From: Actinomycetes bacterium
GTDB lineage: Bacteria > Actinomycetota > Acidimicrobiia > Acidimicrobiales > Ilumatobacteraceae
Assembly: GCA_014190235.1 (NCBI GenBank)
Contig: BJGC01000009.1
Coordinates: 1 to 64,000, forward strand
DNA: 64,000 nt
Direction: 5' to 3'
The notes beneath the pieces are model-generated. The model saw only the letters and a program-made list of their open reading frames with translations. It ran no database searches and was not told the DNA's origin. Numbering within the stretch: position 1 is the first letter of the stretch; each line of letters opens with the position of its first letter. The translations under genes were made by a program, and so were the position numbers. Positions 25,832-34,495 of the stretch are shown here, one piece after another.

Positions 25832-26506
25832 CTACTTGGATTTTCCGGTTAAGTTCCAGGAAAGACGATGATGGGGAGTTGGCCCATATTGTTTGATTGC
25901 ATCCGTATGAACACGGGCGCCGTATCCCTTATTTGATGCCCACTGATACACGGGATGTTGCTCATGCAAAGTGCGCATCAACGCATCGCGTTCGACCTTG
26001 GCAATGACACTCGCCGCCGCCACCGACGAACAATCACGATCTGCTTTTTGTCGCACAATAATGCGCGAGGTACACACTAATCCGTCGGCACATAGGGGTC
26101 GCTGTGGCCGCACAAGCCAGTTGTAATTGCCATCCAGAATCACAACGTCCGGAACTATTCCCAACGCCGCTAATGCTCGCTCTCCAGCCAAACGCAATCC
26201 AACAAGAATTCCGTATTCATCAATCTCTTGCGAGGTTCCGATTCCGATGGCACACGCCGTTGCCCATTGACGACTAGGTGCAACGAGTTCTTCGCGTTGA
26301 TTCGCCGTGAGTAATTTGCTGTCTGCAAGTCCCGCTGGTGGCTCAGCACACGTGCGTGTCATCGCCACGATGCCCACCATCACTGGACCAGCAAGTGCGC
26401 CTCTTCCTACTTCGTCAATACCGGCCACCACAGTGCGGTCTGAGACACACAGAGACTTCTCGAGTTCACACGTGGGATATATGCGCGTCAACGAAGACTT
26501 CGACAC
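25832..26506 (-). CDS. rnhB: Ribonuclease HII
   Basis: Removes ribonucleotides and RNA primers from DNA. The N-terminal GIDEVGRGALAGPVMVG holds catalytic Asp and Glu; VVILDGNYNW holds the third Asp; SVIAKVERDALM and GYGARVHTDAIKQYGP complete the family pattern. Length of 224 residues is typical. GTG start overlaps the upstream stop (TAGTG), so it is coupled to the unknown gene above it. Confidence 0.95.
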   Translation of the reverse strand: MSKSSLTRIYPTCELEKSLCVSDRTVVAGIDEVGRGALAGPVMVGIVAMTRTCAEPPAGLADSKLLTANQREELVAPSRQWATACAIGIGTSQEIDEYGILVGLRLAGERALAALGIVPDVVILDGNYNWLVRPQRPLCADGLVCTSRIIVRQKADRDCSSVAAASVIAKVERDALMRTLHEQHPVYQWASNKGYGARVHTDAIKQYGPTPHHRLSWNLTGKSK

Positions 26507-27702
26507 TACGGGGCGCCCATCGGCGCTTCAAGCAGCGCCTCCCCTGATGCTTCAGTCGACGACCAGGACGAGTCAGCGCGTCCACCGGTGACAACGAGGC
26601 CTGGTTCACCATGGACTTCCCACAACACTGCAGGTCGTGCGCCATGCCATCTGACTGCATACGACACATATCGATGTGCGTCGGCCACCAACCGGTGACA
26701 TTCAAAGTTTTGTCCCCACCACGGTTCTGGAATGCCTCTGGGGAACAACTTAACTATCCCACCGCTTGCTGATGGCTGCGCCAGTAAAGATTCGAGCCAC
26801 GCTGCCAGTAAATGATCTTCTGGTGCCTCGACTGGAATTGGTTCAACAGCATGATCAGCCAAGCGCAACCATGCACGCGCAATGTCATCAACTGCTGCAT
26901 CTTCGTGATGGCGTGCGCAGACACTTGCTGCAGTTGACAGCAAGTGTGCTGTGTCCCATGCCAACTGGGTTGTTTTGCGTTCACGCTTAAGGCGTTGTTC
27001 TACAACGCGCACAACATCTACAATACTGTCAGCACTAAAGTCGCCTAATCGGATGCGCTCAATAACTGCGTGCTCGGCTGCCATATTGAGATCGCCCTCA
27101 TCCAATAACAGACGACTACGCACCGCAGTAAGTCGAGAGCAGAGCGACTGATCAGGTAACACCATTCGCGACGCGACCTCACATGCTGTTTCCCATCCGT
27201 TTAAAACTTGCATGTATCCAGCAATTCCAGTCGGCAGTTGGCCGGCATGGGGCTTGTTGTGCAGTAAGGCAGTGCGAACGGTTGCCTGATGACCAAGCGG
27301 CAAAACGAGGCTATTGCTTGGCATCTCAATACCTTGTGGCACAACATCACTTGGTGGATGAGTTGTCAGCACATCGTTGCGACTAAGAGCAATTACCACT
27401 GGCAGAGTTGACTCGTTGACAAACTCCATCACCGTCATGCCGCCCATGTCCGCAACGCAAAAAATGCGCTGCACGATGTCACCTCCCGGCACATGCAGAC
27501 GAGTCTCGGCAACAGGCGTCCCGGCCAGCCACTTTTGTCGCAGCGTCGGCTCGTTTTCTGGAACATACCAACGATCATCGGCAGCAACTCGCCACAATAT
27601 CGGAGCCGAACCATCACATGGAATCAACATTCCGCTGTTGGTGACCTGAGTTCTCCAATGAGTTCCGCGCACACCAATCGTGTCATGGGAGTGCCCGCTC
27701 AT
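26506..27702 (-). CDS. Hypothetical protein
   Basis: A 398-residue soluble protein I do not recognise. The first 200 residues look beta-rich with Trp and Asp/Glu (ILWRVAADDRWYVPENEP), and contain HVPGGDIVQRIFCVADMGG. Residues about 200-320 are helical, with Arg/Leu-rich helices and several His. A beta-rich tail follows (SYAVRWHGARPAVLWEVHGEPG). It is translationally coupled on both sides, gpsA upstream (ATGA) and rnhB downstream, which suggests a housekeeping role. No catalytic motif was identified. Confidence 0.7.
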   Translation of the reverse strand: MSGHSHDTIGVRGTHWRTQVTNSGMLIPCDGSAPILWRVAADDRWYVPENEPTLRQKWLAGTPVAETRLHVPGGDIVQRIFCVADMGGMTVMEFVNESTLPVVIALSRNDVLTTHPPSDVVPQGIEMPSNSLVLPLGHQATVRTALLHNKPHAGQLPTGIAGYMQVLNGWETACEVASRMVLPDQSLCSRLTAVRSRLLLDEGDLNMAAEHAVIERIRLGDFSADSIVDVVRVVEQRLKRERKTTQLAWDTAHLLSTAASVCARHHEDAAVDDIARAWLRLADHAVEPIPVEAPEDHLLAAWLESLLAQPSASGGIVKLFPRGIPEPWWGQNFECHRLVADAHRYVSYAVRWHGARPAVLWEVHGEPGLVVTGGRADSSWSSTEASGEALLEAPMGAP

Positions 27703-28706
27703 ATTGTTTCTGATTTTGATGTACGTGACATCAGCGCAGTGAGCGCCTCCTTAGCAGTTGCTCCATCACGACACACTGCAACAACTTGTTCAGTGATTGG
27801 CATATCAACGCTATGACGTATGGCAAGTTCAAGAACCGACGGAGAACTCTTCACCCCTTCTGCGACCATTGACATTGAAGCCAAAATATCATCAAGTGAT
27901 TCTCCCTGACCCAATCGCACACCAACTGTGGTGTTGCGACTTTTCATTGATGAACATGTTGCAATCAGATCTCCCATACCTGCAAGCCCGGACAACGTCG
28001 GAGCGTTACCACCCATTGCCATGGCTAGCCGTGTCATTTCAGCCAATCCGCGAGTGATCAAGGTCGCCCTTGAGTTCTCCCCGAATCCCATCCCAGAAGC
28101 CATACCAGCCGCAATTGCAATAACATTTTTTACAACGCCAGCGATTTCGCATCCAACGACATCAGAATTCGTATACACGCGTAATGTTGCCGAAGACAAA
28201 ATACTCTGTAACTGAACAGCAACGTCTGCATCATTGACTGCTACCACGCATGCTGCTGGTTGACCAAGAGCGATTTCCGACGCCAAGTTTGGGCCTGTCA
28301 AAACTGCCACCGGATGTCCTGGCATGACATCATCAACAACTTGGCTCATTCGCGACAAAGTGCCACGCTCCAAACCTTTGGCCAAACTCACGATTGGCAC
28401 TTTGGCACTCATAAATGGCGCTGCTTGCTGTGCAACATTGCGAAATCCGTGTGACGGCACTGCCATCAAGACAAGGTCCGCCCCCCCGACGACTTCTGCG
28501 AGGTCTGAAGATGCCCGCAATGTTTGATGCAGCACGATGTCAGGTAAATACTCCTGATTGCAATGAGTCCGATTGATGCTCATTGCCACATCCGGTTGTC
28601 TGGCCCACAACATGACCGATGCGTTCGCCGCGCACAGTGATGCAACGGTAGTTCCCCATGATCCAGCTCCGACTACAGCAACGCGTAGACCAGTGGAATT
28701 CGTCAT
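27699..28706 (-). CDS. gpsA: Glycerol-3-phosphate dehydrogenase [NAD(P)+]
   Basis: Reduces dihydroxyacetone phosphate to sn-glycerol-3-phosphate for phospholipid synthesis. The NAD(P)-binding VVGAGSWGTTVASL motif opens the protein; VSLAKGLERGTL and TGPNLASEIA follow, then the catalytic Lys in VVKNVIAIAAGMASGMGFGEN and GLAGMGDLIATC. The start at 28706 gives the normal N-terminus; TATCCT at 28713-28718 ends 6 nt upstream. Length about 335 residues is standard. It diverges from cofC. Confidence 0.95.
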   Translation of the reverse strand: MTNSTGLRVAVVGAGSWGTTVASLCAANASVMLWARQPDVAMSINRTHCNQEYLPDIVLHQTLRASSDLAEVVGGADLVLMAVPSHGFRNVAQQAAPFMSAKVPIVSLAKGLERGTLSRMSQVVDDVMPGHPVAVLTGPNLASEIALGQPAACVVAVNDADVAVQLQSILSSATLRVYTNSDVVGCEIAGVVKNVIAIAAGMASGMGFGENSRATLITRGLAEMTRLAMAMGGNAPTLSGLAGMGDLIATCSSMKSRNTTVGVRLGQGESLDDILASMSMVAEGVKSSPSVLELAIRHSVDMPITEQVVAVCRDGATAKEALTALMSRTSKSETI

Positions 28707-28712
28707 GGCATC

Positions 28713-28753
28713 AGGATAACTGTCGGAGTACTCCCACTGCCTCCCTCTAGGCT
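28713..28753. promoter_or_regulatory. Divergent leaderless promoter pair gpsA / cofC
   Basis: TATCCT on the minus strand (28713-28718) ends 6 nt before gpsA and TAGGCT on the plus strand (28748-28753) ends 6 nt before the cofC GTG, within a 53-bp intergenic space. Confidence 0.6.
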
Positions 28754-28759
28754 GACGAG

Positions 28760-29323
28760 GTGCGAGTAGCGCTTGTTGTCCCAATGAAATCATTCAATGT
28801 TGCTAAGGGGCGACTCTCTGACGTGCTCGACACCAACGAGCGCCAACAACTCGCCCGTGATTGTGCGCGAGTAGTTCTTGGCGCAGCCGGAAACTGGCCC
28901 AAATACGTCGTTTGTGATGCTGATGACGTTGCGAATTGGGCAAAAGAAATAGGTGCGCACGTCGTGTCGTGCCCCACACCTGGACTTGATGAAGCAGTTG
29001 CCGCCGGAATAACCGCAGCAATCACAGATGGCGCACAACACATTGTGGTGGCGCACGCAGATCTTCCACTTGCTCACACGTATCAACATCTCGTCCTAGA
29101 CGCACAAGTGGCTTTGGTGCCAGACCGTCACATGGACGGCACGAACGTCTTGAGCTTTCCGGCCGATATGCGATTTGCAACTGCATACGGTCCCCAAAGT
29201 TTTATGCGCCATCAAGAAATTTTGACAACACTTGGACATCGATACGTTGTTGTCAATGATAACGAACTGTCACTCGATCTTGATACAGCCGATGATCTCA
29301 CCGAACTGAGGAAACGAACATGA
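28760..29323 (+). CDS. cofC: 2-phospho-L-lactate (or PEP) guanylyltransferase, F420 biosynthesis
   Basis: Activates 2-phospholactate or phosphoenolpyruvate with GTP for FbiA. The N-terminus VALVVPMKSFNVAKGRL, with PMKxxxxAKxRL nucleotide-binding pattern, and VVAHADLPLA, DRHMDGTNVL, and LDLDTADDL match CofC/FbiD. Length 187 is normal-short. Starts with GTG; overlaps the PIG-L gene by 4 bp, suggesting co-expression. This completes fbiA and fbiB at 6.7-8.5 kb. Confidence 0.92.
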   Translation: MRVALVVPMKSFNVAKGRLSDVLDTNERQQLARDCARVVLGAAGNWPKYVVCDADDVANWAKEIGAHVVSCPTPGLDEAVAAGITAAITDGAQHIVVAHADLPLAHTYQHLVLDAQVALVPDRHMDGTNVLSFPADMRFATAYGPQSFMRHQEILTTLGHRYVVVNDNELSLDLDTADDLTELRKRT

Positions 29324-30096
29324 ACGCCAACGATCCTGGCCAAACACCCCTGCAGTCCGTTGCTGCTTGGACCACCAACATCTCCGTTCCAAAAATAGTT
29401 CTGGCCATTGGAGCGCATCCAGATGATATTGAATTTGGATGCGGTGGAACACTTGCAAAATGGTCATCTGCAGGATCCATTGTGCATCACCTCGTGCTCA
29501 CCGACGGGTCCAAGGGCACCTGGAATCCCGATGCTGACATTGCGGCACTCGTCGCCCAGCGACAAATCGAGCAATCCAACGCCGCACGTGCTCTCGGAGC
29601 AACAGGCTCAGTCATATTTCTTGGTCACACTGACGGAGAACTTGTGCATTCCCCTGCCGTGGTTGAACAGATCTGTTTACATATTCGACAACTGAAGCCA
29701 GATGTTGTCCTGACCCATGATCCCTGGAAGCGATACCGCTTGCACCCAGATCATCGCAACGCCGGACTGAACTCCTGCGATGCGATTGTCGCTGCTCGCG
29801 ACCCGCATTTTTTGCGTCATCAAATTTTAGAACTTGGTGCTCAGCATCATCGTCCTGACGCATTGTTGCTATGGGAAGCAGATGCGGCGAATCACGCAGA
29901 AGACGTGTCGGCGTTCGTCGATATCAAACTTGATGCGTTACTCAAGCATGCCAGCCAATTTGAAAGCACAATGAAAGCCACCGATGATTCTGGAATACAG
30001 AAATTCCGCGAGCGTATTCAAGAACGCATGACCGAACTAGGCGTGCCCTATTCCTTTGAGGCTGCTGAGGTTTTTCATTACATGAATCGCCTCTAG
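29320..30096 (+). CDS. PIG-L/LmbE family deacetylase
   Basis: A zinc-dependent N-acetylglucosaminyl deacetylase-type enzyme of 258 residues. The AHPDDIEFGCGGTL motif supplies His and Asp zinc ligands and the catalytic Asp; HPDHRNAG supplies the second His ligand. Members include MshB (mycothiol synthesis), Mca and glycan deacetylases. The pairing with cofC is not enough to assign a substrate. Stop overlaps the convergent gene as CTAG. Confidence 0.88.
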   Translation: MNANDPGQTPLQSVAAWTTNISVPKIVLAIGAHPDDIEFGCGGTLAKWSSAGSIVHHLVLTDGSKGTWNPDADIAALVAQRQIEQSNAARALGATGSVIFLGHTDGELVHSPAVVEQICLHIRQLKPDVVLTHDPWKRYRLHPDHRNAGLNSCDAIVAARDPHFLRHQILELGAQHHRPDALLLWEADAANHAEDVSAFVDIKLDALLKHASQFESTMKATDDSGIQKFRERIQERMTELGVPYSFEAAEVFHYMNRL

Positions 30097-30875
30097 CGAC
30101 CAAACTGCCCAGGTTGTCGCCCTTCTCCGGGTGGTCCAGCAAAAGCTTGTGCGATATCCATCCAATCATGCGCCAAGTCGCCATGAATTTCAAGATGCAC
30201 ATCATTTATGTGACGGCGACGCGTCACCACTTGACAGAAGTCGAGTACGTCTCCGCTCACGCTGTGCGCTCCGTCGTCACCCCATCGCCATATTGTCCCA
30301 TCAGGTGCGCTCAATCGCACGCACACCTCACCGGCAGGTAATTCACGTTGATTCGCAGCGTATGAGAACGCACGTGCCCGCACGCCTATGTGAGCAATAT
30401 GACGCAAGCGCGGTGTTGATAGTACTTGCACGCTCAGCGCATCTGCCACGTCGTGCGCATGGGCCCATGTTTCCATGACACGTGCCGTCACCATTGATGC
30501 AACTGACATCGATGGACCGTACCATTGACACCGCGTCTCTGGTGACACTCCCTGCACTGCCGTGCACAGCGATGTGTTTGCATCTACCCACCACTTCACG
30601 ATATTCGCGTGGGAACGAAAACGTTCTTGTCGATGAATATCTACACCCGATGACCGAAGAATTTTAAGATCCTCAGAAAAACGTACCGCGTCTGTCATAG
30701 ACCAGAGAGCACGCTCGTCGAACAAAGCAAGATGAATAATTTGATCCGCGATACACCAACCGGGAGCAGGTGTTGACGTGAGCCAGTCATTGTCATCCAA
30801 TGGTTCGATCAATCTCAGGAGAGACTCTGCTTCGGCTCCAAGATCCTGCGCAAGTTGCACGATGTCGATGCCCAT
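30093..30875 (-). CDS. Maleylpyruvate-isomerase-fold protein (TIGR03084-like)
   Basis: A 260-residue DinB/MDMPI-fold protein. The N-terminal four-helix bundle carries LTSTPAPGWCIADQIIHLALFDERAL, with the His used as a metal ligand in the family, and later VMETWAHAHDVADAL with more His ligands. The C-terminal beta domain reads VRLSAPDGTIWRWGD. Related proteins are mycothiol-dependent isomerases or unknown metalloproteins. CACAAT ends 6 nt before the ATG. Substrate unknown. Confidence 0.85.
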   Translation of the reverse strand: MGIDIVQLAQDLGAEAESLLRLIEPLDDNDWLTSTPAPGWCIADQIIHLALFDERALWSMTDAVRFSEDLKILRSSGVDIHRQERFRSHANIVKWWVDANTSLCTAVQGVSPETRCQWYGPSMSVASMVTARVMETWAHAHDVADALSVQVLSTPRLRHIAHIGVRARAFSYAANQRELPAGEVCVRLSAPDGTIWRWGDDGAHSVSGDVLDFCQVVTRRRHINDVHLEIHGDLAHDWMDIAQAFAGPPGEGRQPGQFGR

Positions 30876-30911
30876 GTATTGATTGTGTCAAAGATGATCC
30901 CGAAAAGCAGA

Positions 30912-30935
30912 AACGAGGGGCTTTCGCCCCTCGTT
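30912..30935 (-). terminator. Intrinsic terminator of the hup operon
   Basis: A perfect 10-bp stem (AACGAGGGGC with GCCCCTCGTT) closes a GAAA tetraloop as read on the minus strand. It is followed by a modest T-rich run (TCTGCTTTT). It lies about 50 bp after the lysine-rich gene. Confidence 0.85.
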
Positions 30936-30985
30936 CCTTGACACTCTGAACCGATTGGTTCTGTGATGAAAACAGTAGAGAAGGA

Positions 30986-31210
30986 CTAAGCCTTCTTCTT
31001 TGCTGCTCTCTTCTTGCGCTTTGCAGGAGCCTTTTTCGCTGCTGCTTTCTTCTTGCGCTTTGCAGGAGCCTTCTTCGCTGCTGCTTTCTTCTTGCGCTTT
31101 GCAGGAGCCTTCTTCGCTGCTGCTTTCTTCTTGCGCTTTGCAGGAGCCTTCTTCGCTGCTGCTTTCTTCTTTGCTGGGGCCTTCTTACGGGCCTTCTTCT
31201 TTGCTGCCAC
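30986..31210 (-). CDS. Stand-alone lysine/alanine-rich histone-H1-like tail protein
   Basis: A 74-residue protein made almost only of Lys, Ala, Arg and Pro, with four 13-residue repeats AAAKKAPAKRKKK. It resembles the C-terminal tail of mycobacterial HupB but here is its own ORF, 28 bp downstream of the tail-less HU gene. It has a GTG start with AAGAGGA as ribosome binding site 6 nt away, so it is independently translated rather than a frameshift fragment. It probably neutralises DNA phosphates and aids nucleoid compaction. A perfect terminator hairpin follows. Confidence 0.85.
   Translation of the reverse strand: MAAKKKARKKAPAKKKAAAKKAPAKRKKKAAAKKAPAKRKKKAAAKKAPAKRKKKAAAKKAPAKRKKRAAKKKA
31011..31166. 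repeat. 39-bp tandem repeat, four units
   Basis: Units at 31011-31049, 31050-31088, 31089-31127 and 31128-31166 are near identical and encode the 13-residue basic repeats. Copy number could change in frame. Confidence 0.95.
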
Positions 31211-31238
31211 TTGAGTTTCCTCTCTTTGTGTAAGTGAT

Positions 31239-31523
31239 TTACTTACGGTTTGGGTTTAGCTCAGCCTTGAGCGTTGAGCTCGCTGAGAACTTCATCGCGG
31301 TTGAAGCAGGAACATTGACCGTGGCACCCGTTTGTGGGTTACGACCTGTCCGTGCCTTGCGTTGGGTTGCACTGAATGAGCCAAAGCCCGGCCATGCAAC
31401 CTTTCCGCCATTCTTAGTAGAAGCAACCACCAGTGCAAAGAACGCCGCAATTGTTCGTTCGGCATCTGCCTTGGAACAATCCGCTGCCTTTGCAACTTCT
31501 TCGATGAGCTCTGCTTTTGTCAT
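31239..31523 (-). CDS. hup: HU-family DNA-binding protein
   Basis: A 94-residue nucleoid protein. TKAELIEEVAKAADCSKADAERTI is the helical dimer body, GKVAWPGFGSFSATQRKARTGRNPQTG is the HU signature with the Pro-containing arm, and it ends at NPNRK without the Lys-rich tail that HupB has. The start at 31523 is set by GAGGAGGA (31533-31540), which is 9 nt upstream; the ATG at 31532 abuts that sequence and is too close. Operon with the tail protein. Confidence 0.95.
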   Translation of the reverse strand: MTKAELIEEVAKAADCSKADAERTIAAFFALVVASTKNGGKVAWPGFGSFSATQRKARTGRNPQTGATVNVPASTAMKFSASSTLKAELNPNRK

Positions 31524-31532
31524 TTTTTCCAT

Positions 31533-31540
31533 TCCTCCTC
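31533..31540 (-). promoter_or_regulatory. Strong Shine-Dalgarno of hup
   Basis: GAGGAGGA, 9 nt before the ATG at 31523. This argues that hup has a leader, unlike most genes in this window. Confidence 0.8.
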
Positions 31541-31640
31541 GGATCGGAGTGTCGGGAGTATCTGAATGGGTTTTTTTACTAAAAGCAAGCATTGAAGTAG
31601 TTGCATTTGCAACTAGAGCCTTTCTAGGTCTTCCTAGCAC

Positions 31641-32145
31641 TGTGATGCATCAAGGACATCCGAGGCAGTCGCTGACGATTCGACATACCAAAATGCTTTT
31701 GGACACTCATCGGATCTTGCGTTGAACGTCATCTTGCGACGCGCTGATTTCTGCCAGAAATCGCTATCTTTCCTATATTTTATATGGGTTTTAGCGAGTT
31801 GGCTCGTTCTCGCACTGGGGTCGAGAATGCGCAACATTTGCCAGTACACCATCGAAAAACCCGAATCGTCGTGGTCAGTACTGCCCACAAATGCCGGCAC
31901 AGAAATGTTTGTATTTTCTCACTCGCAAGTGCGCAAAATATTTTTTAAATTTTTTTAAAAAAATGCTGGATTTAGATCAATTTTTGTCGCAAGAGAGAAT
32001 TTTTTTGATTTTTCCGCGTCATCAAGTATTCATCTCCCTATCCACCACTTACCTCAGCGCAGCGATAAATATGACCGTGTTGAACATATGTCATGCTCCT
32101 CAGCAACACTTGGTGATTTGCCAGTGGGATTGAACTGACTCACCC
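31641..32145. other. Long AT-rich intergenic region between hup and phoH
   Basis: About 500 bp without a gene I can support. It contains long A/T runs (31935-31963), a short stem-loop CTAGG-TCTT-CCTAG at 31624-31637 in the hup leader, and presumably the hup and phoH promoters. Small frames here have unusual composition and no recognisable protein. Confidence 0.6.
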
Positions 32146-33543
32146 GTGACTGATGTTCTTGGCACAACTGCCGATGGAGCAGTTACTCCAGACCACCCAC
32201 CTGTCTCTCCAGGCACCGGACAAAGAACCCGCGTTGTATTAGATACCTCTGTCCTTGTTGCTGATCCATCAAGTCTTCGAGCGTTTCCGGGTTGTGAAGT
32301 AGTGATTCCGCTGACCGTGGTGGAAGAACTAGACGGATTGAAATCTCGCATGGATGATGTCGGTCGTGCGGCACGAACTGCGCTGCGAGCCATCGAAGAT
32401 ATGCGGCGGCGCGCTGGCGGTTCCATCCATCTTCCGGTTCCCGTTGAGTCCGACGCTTTGGGCGGGACTGTCCATATCGAGGTCAATGGCATTCAGCGAC
32501 ATCGCCTCATTGAGTTTGGCCTTGACCCCGAGATTCCCGATAACCGAATCATTGGTGCGGCACTTGGTCAAGCAGACCACGCCCCAACGCGCATTATCTC
32601 TAATGATGCTGGCCTGCGAATCAAAGCAGCCCACCTTGGTTTAACGGCTGAAGAATACATACCAACTGGTCGCAGTATGACTACTCGACCCGTTGGTTGG
32701 GTCACGATTGAGACAACCGCAGAGTGCATTGATCGTTTGTATTCCGACGGATCGATTCCGGCTGACATCATTCCTGGGGCAAGCAATCTTTTTCAAAATG
32801 AGTTCGCTGTTGTGCGCGCAGGTTCGCAGTCAGCACTTACGAGACGCACTAACGAAGATCTCACTGTGCTCTCTGCTTCTTCTGCAGAGCCATGGGGATT
32901 GCGCGCACGATCGAAAGAACAGCGCTTTGCTCTTGATCTCTTGATGGATCCAGATGTGAGTGTCTTGGCACTCGACGGACGTGCAGGCACTGGCAAAACA
33001 GTGATGGCAATTGCTGCAGGTTTAGAACAAGTTGTCGAACACAGACGCTACGAAAAACTTGCTGTGTATCGACCGCTTGTTCCCGTAGGACGCGCTGACG
33101 TTGGTTTCTTGCCGGGTGGTCTAGATGAAAAACTTGACCCCTGGATGTCGGCAATTCATGACGCCATCGTTGCATTGACAGATCAAAGATCTAGCAATGA
33201 TGCGCGACGACTCATCGAGGATCTCACAGCACGAAATCAATTATCTCTTGAGTCCGTGACTTTTTTGCGTGGACGCTCGCTGCATCGACAAATTGTTGTT
33301 GTTGACGAAGCACAGAATCTAGAGCCCACGACTCTTAAAACAATTCTGACTCGAATCGGCGAAGGAACAAAAGTGATCTTTACGGGAGATACCAGCCAAA
33401 TAGATGTGCCGTATATGGGCGAGTCCAATAACGCGCTTGCCGTCTTAATTCACGCCTTTGCCGACCAACGATGCTTCGGCCACATCACTCTGACTGCATG
33501 TGAACGAAGCGAAGTCGCCAGCCTGGCTGCCGAATTGTTGTAG
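32146..33543 (+). CDS. PIN-PhoH ATPase (PhoH2-like)
   Basis: A 465-residue fusion of a PIN ribonuclease domain (residues about 27-165, VVLDTSVLVADPSSL with the first catalytic Asp, PDNRIIGAAL, ISNDAGLRIKA) and a PhoH ATPase domain (Walker A DGRAGTGKTVMA, Walker B IVVVDEAQNL, and FTGDTSQID). PhoH2 enzymes are RNA helicase-nucleases. GTG start. The upstream TGAACT is 9 nt away, a poor fit. It is followed by a 162-bp gap then whiB. Confidence 0.93.
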   Translation: MTDVLGTTADGAVTPDHPPVSPGTGQRTRVVLDTSVLVADPSSLRAFPGCEVVIPLTVVEELDGLKSRMDDVGRAARTALRAIEDMRRRAGGSIHLPVPVESDALGGTVHIEVNGIQRHRLIEFGLDPEIPDNRIIGAALGQADHAPTRIISNDAGLRIKAAHLGLTAEEYIPTGRSMTTRPVGWVTIETTAECIDRLYSDGSIPADIIPGASNLFQNEFAVVRAGSQSALTRRTNEDLTVLSASSAEPWGLRARSKEQRFALDLLMDPDVSVLALDGRAGTGKTVMAIAAGLEQVVEHRRYEKLAVYRPLVPVGRADVGFLPGGLDEKLDPWMSAIHDAIVALTDQRSSNDARRLIEDLTARNQLSLESVTFLRGRSLHRQIVVVDEAQNLEPTTLKTILTRIGEGTKVIFTGDTSQIDVPYMGESNNALAVLIHAFADQRCFGHITLTACERSEVASLAAELL

Positions 33544-33705
33544 CCCCAGCCCACGTCAGGCGCTCTCACCCAATAAACATAAGGGAATCAGCCCGTTTAG
33601 TTTTAGTGCTAAATACTAGCATTTTCTTACGATACTGACTACACTAATCGATGAGGCGCTCAGCCTCACCTTGGACTTTTCAACCTGCGGAGGAGAAATA
33701 CAACC
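33544..33705. promoter_or_regulatory. whiB upstream region
   Basis: Contains a small palindrome TGCTA-AATAC-TAGCA at 33607-33621 and a strong Shine-Dalgarno GGAGGAG about 10 nt before the whiB ATG. Probable promoter region; the palindrome could be an operator but is short. Confidence 0.4.
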
Positions 33706-34035
33706 ATGGAATCCCAAAACATCAGCGCGTTAGACGAGATCGAAATGGTGACCGTGATGGTTCCAAGACCGTGGACATCGGACGCCTTATGTATCGGGAA
33801 AACTCGGTTGTTTTTTGCGCCGCGAGCCGAGCGGCCTCAAGCGCGCGAACGTCGCGAGGCGCGTGCGTTTCAGTTGTGCTCAAAATGCCCTGTTGCTAAA
33901 GAGTGCAGAGAGTCTGCGCGCGAAAATCATGAATACGGCTACTGGGGTGGAGAGAACGAAGAAGATCGTTATCTCGCTGGATACACGGTTGCGGCTCCGA
34001 TCGGAATCAGAACCCGTCTACCTCGGATTGCATAA
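33706..34035 (+). CDS. WhiB-family iron-sulfur transcription factor
   Basis: A 109-residue WhiB protein. Four cluster ligands are visible: one Cys in SDALCIGK, then LCSKCPVAKEC (CxxCx5C). The GYWGGENEEDR loop and following basic segment contact sigma factor and DNA. It has a [4Fe-4S] cluster by homology and regulates transcription through sigma-A. The N-terminus is long and acidic, so the subclass (WhiB1-like or other) is unsure. Confidence 0.95.
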   Translation: MESQNISALDEIEMVTVMVPRPWTSDALCIGKTRLFFAPRAERPQARERREARAFQLCSKCPVAKECRESARENHEYGYWGGENEEDRYLAGYTVAAPIGIRTRLPRIA

Positions 34036-34058
34036 CTACTGCATGGCACAATAGGGCC

Positions 34059-34457
34059 ATGACAACTTACGACTCACCCGGTGCACTTGTGCGGACCTTT
34101 ATTGACCTGTTGGTTGCCAATCAACCCGATGCCGCGTGCGCAATGGTGTCAGACGATTGCGAATACGACAATGTTCCGATGGGTAAAGTTTTCGGACCAT
34201 CCGGAATCACCGCAAGCCTTGCTCCATTTCTTGGCGGATGCACGGCAATCGAGTGGAACATCCATCGGCAAGTCGAAAGCGGAACCGTTGCTAATGGGAC
34301 TGTGTTTAACGAGCGAACAGATCGGTTTCAATTAGGTGGTCGTTGGGTTGAGGTTCCGGTGTGCGGAATCTTTGAAGTGCGCGATGGCAAAATTACGTTG
34401 TGGCGCGACTATTTTGACCAATCCACATTTAGAGATCAACTCACCCCTGGCGCATAG
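34059..34457 (+). CDS. Limonene-1,2-epoxide hydrolase-like (SnoaL fold) protein
   Basis: A 132-residue NTF2/SnoaL-fold protein. NERTDRF and LWRDYFDQ carry the Arg and two Asp that form the catalytic triad of limonene-1,2-epoxide hydrolases, and the length fits. It may open an epoxide ring in one step. CACAAT ends 6 nt before the ATG. It shares this region with no pathway gene that fixes its substrate. Confidence 0.78.
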   Translation: MTTYDSPGALVRTFIDLLVANQPDAACAMVSDDCEYDNVPMGKVFGPSGITASLAPFLGGCTAIEWNIHRQVESGTVANGTVFNERTDRFQLGGRWVEVPVCGIFEVRDGKITLWRDYFDQSTFRDQLTPGA

Positions 34458-34495
34458 GTTTTATCCTGGCAACACCCACGCCTTAGTCTAAGAAC

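Noticed and set aside
31935-31963. A/T-run block as a replication origin or phage attachment site
   Set aside because: No DnaA boxes, dnaA, parAB or integrase nearby; probably just an AT-rich promoter region.
32086-32099. Second SOS-like motif TGAACATATGTCATG upstream of phoH
   Set aside because: Only one half of the palindrome matches the LexA core, it lies 45-60 bp before a gene not expected in SOS, and no -10 pairs with it. Chance is likely.
31641-32133. Short ORFs on both strands in the hup-phoH gap (for example 31634-31900)
   Set aside because: AT-rich, repetitive composition, no recognised protein, and no start signals; most likely non-coding.
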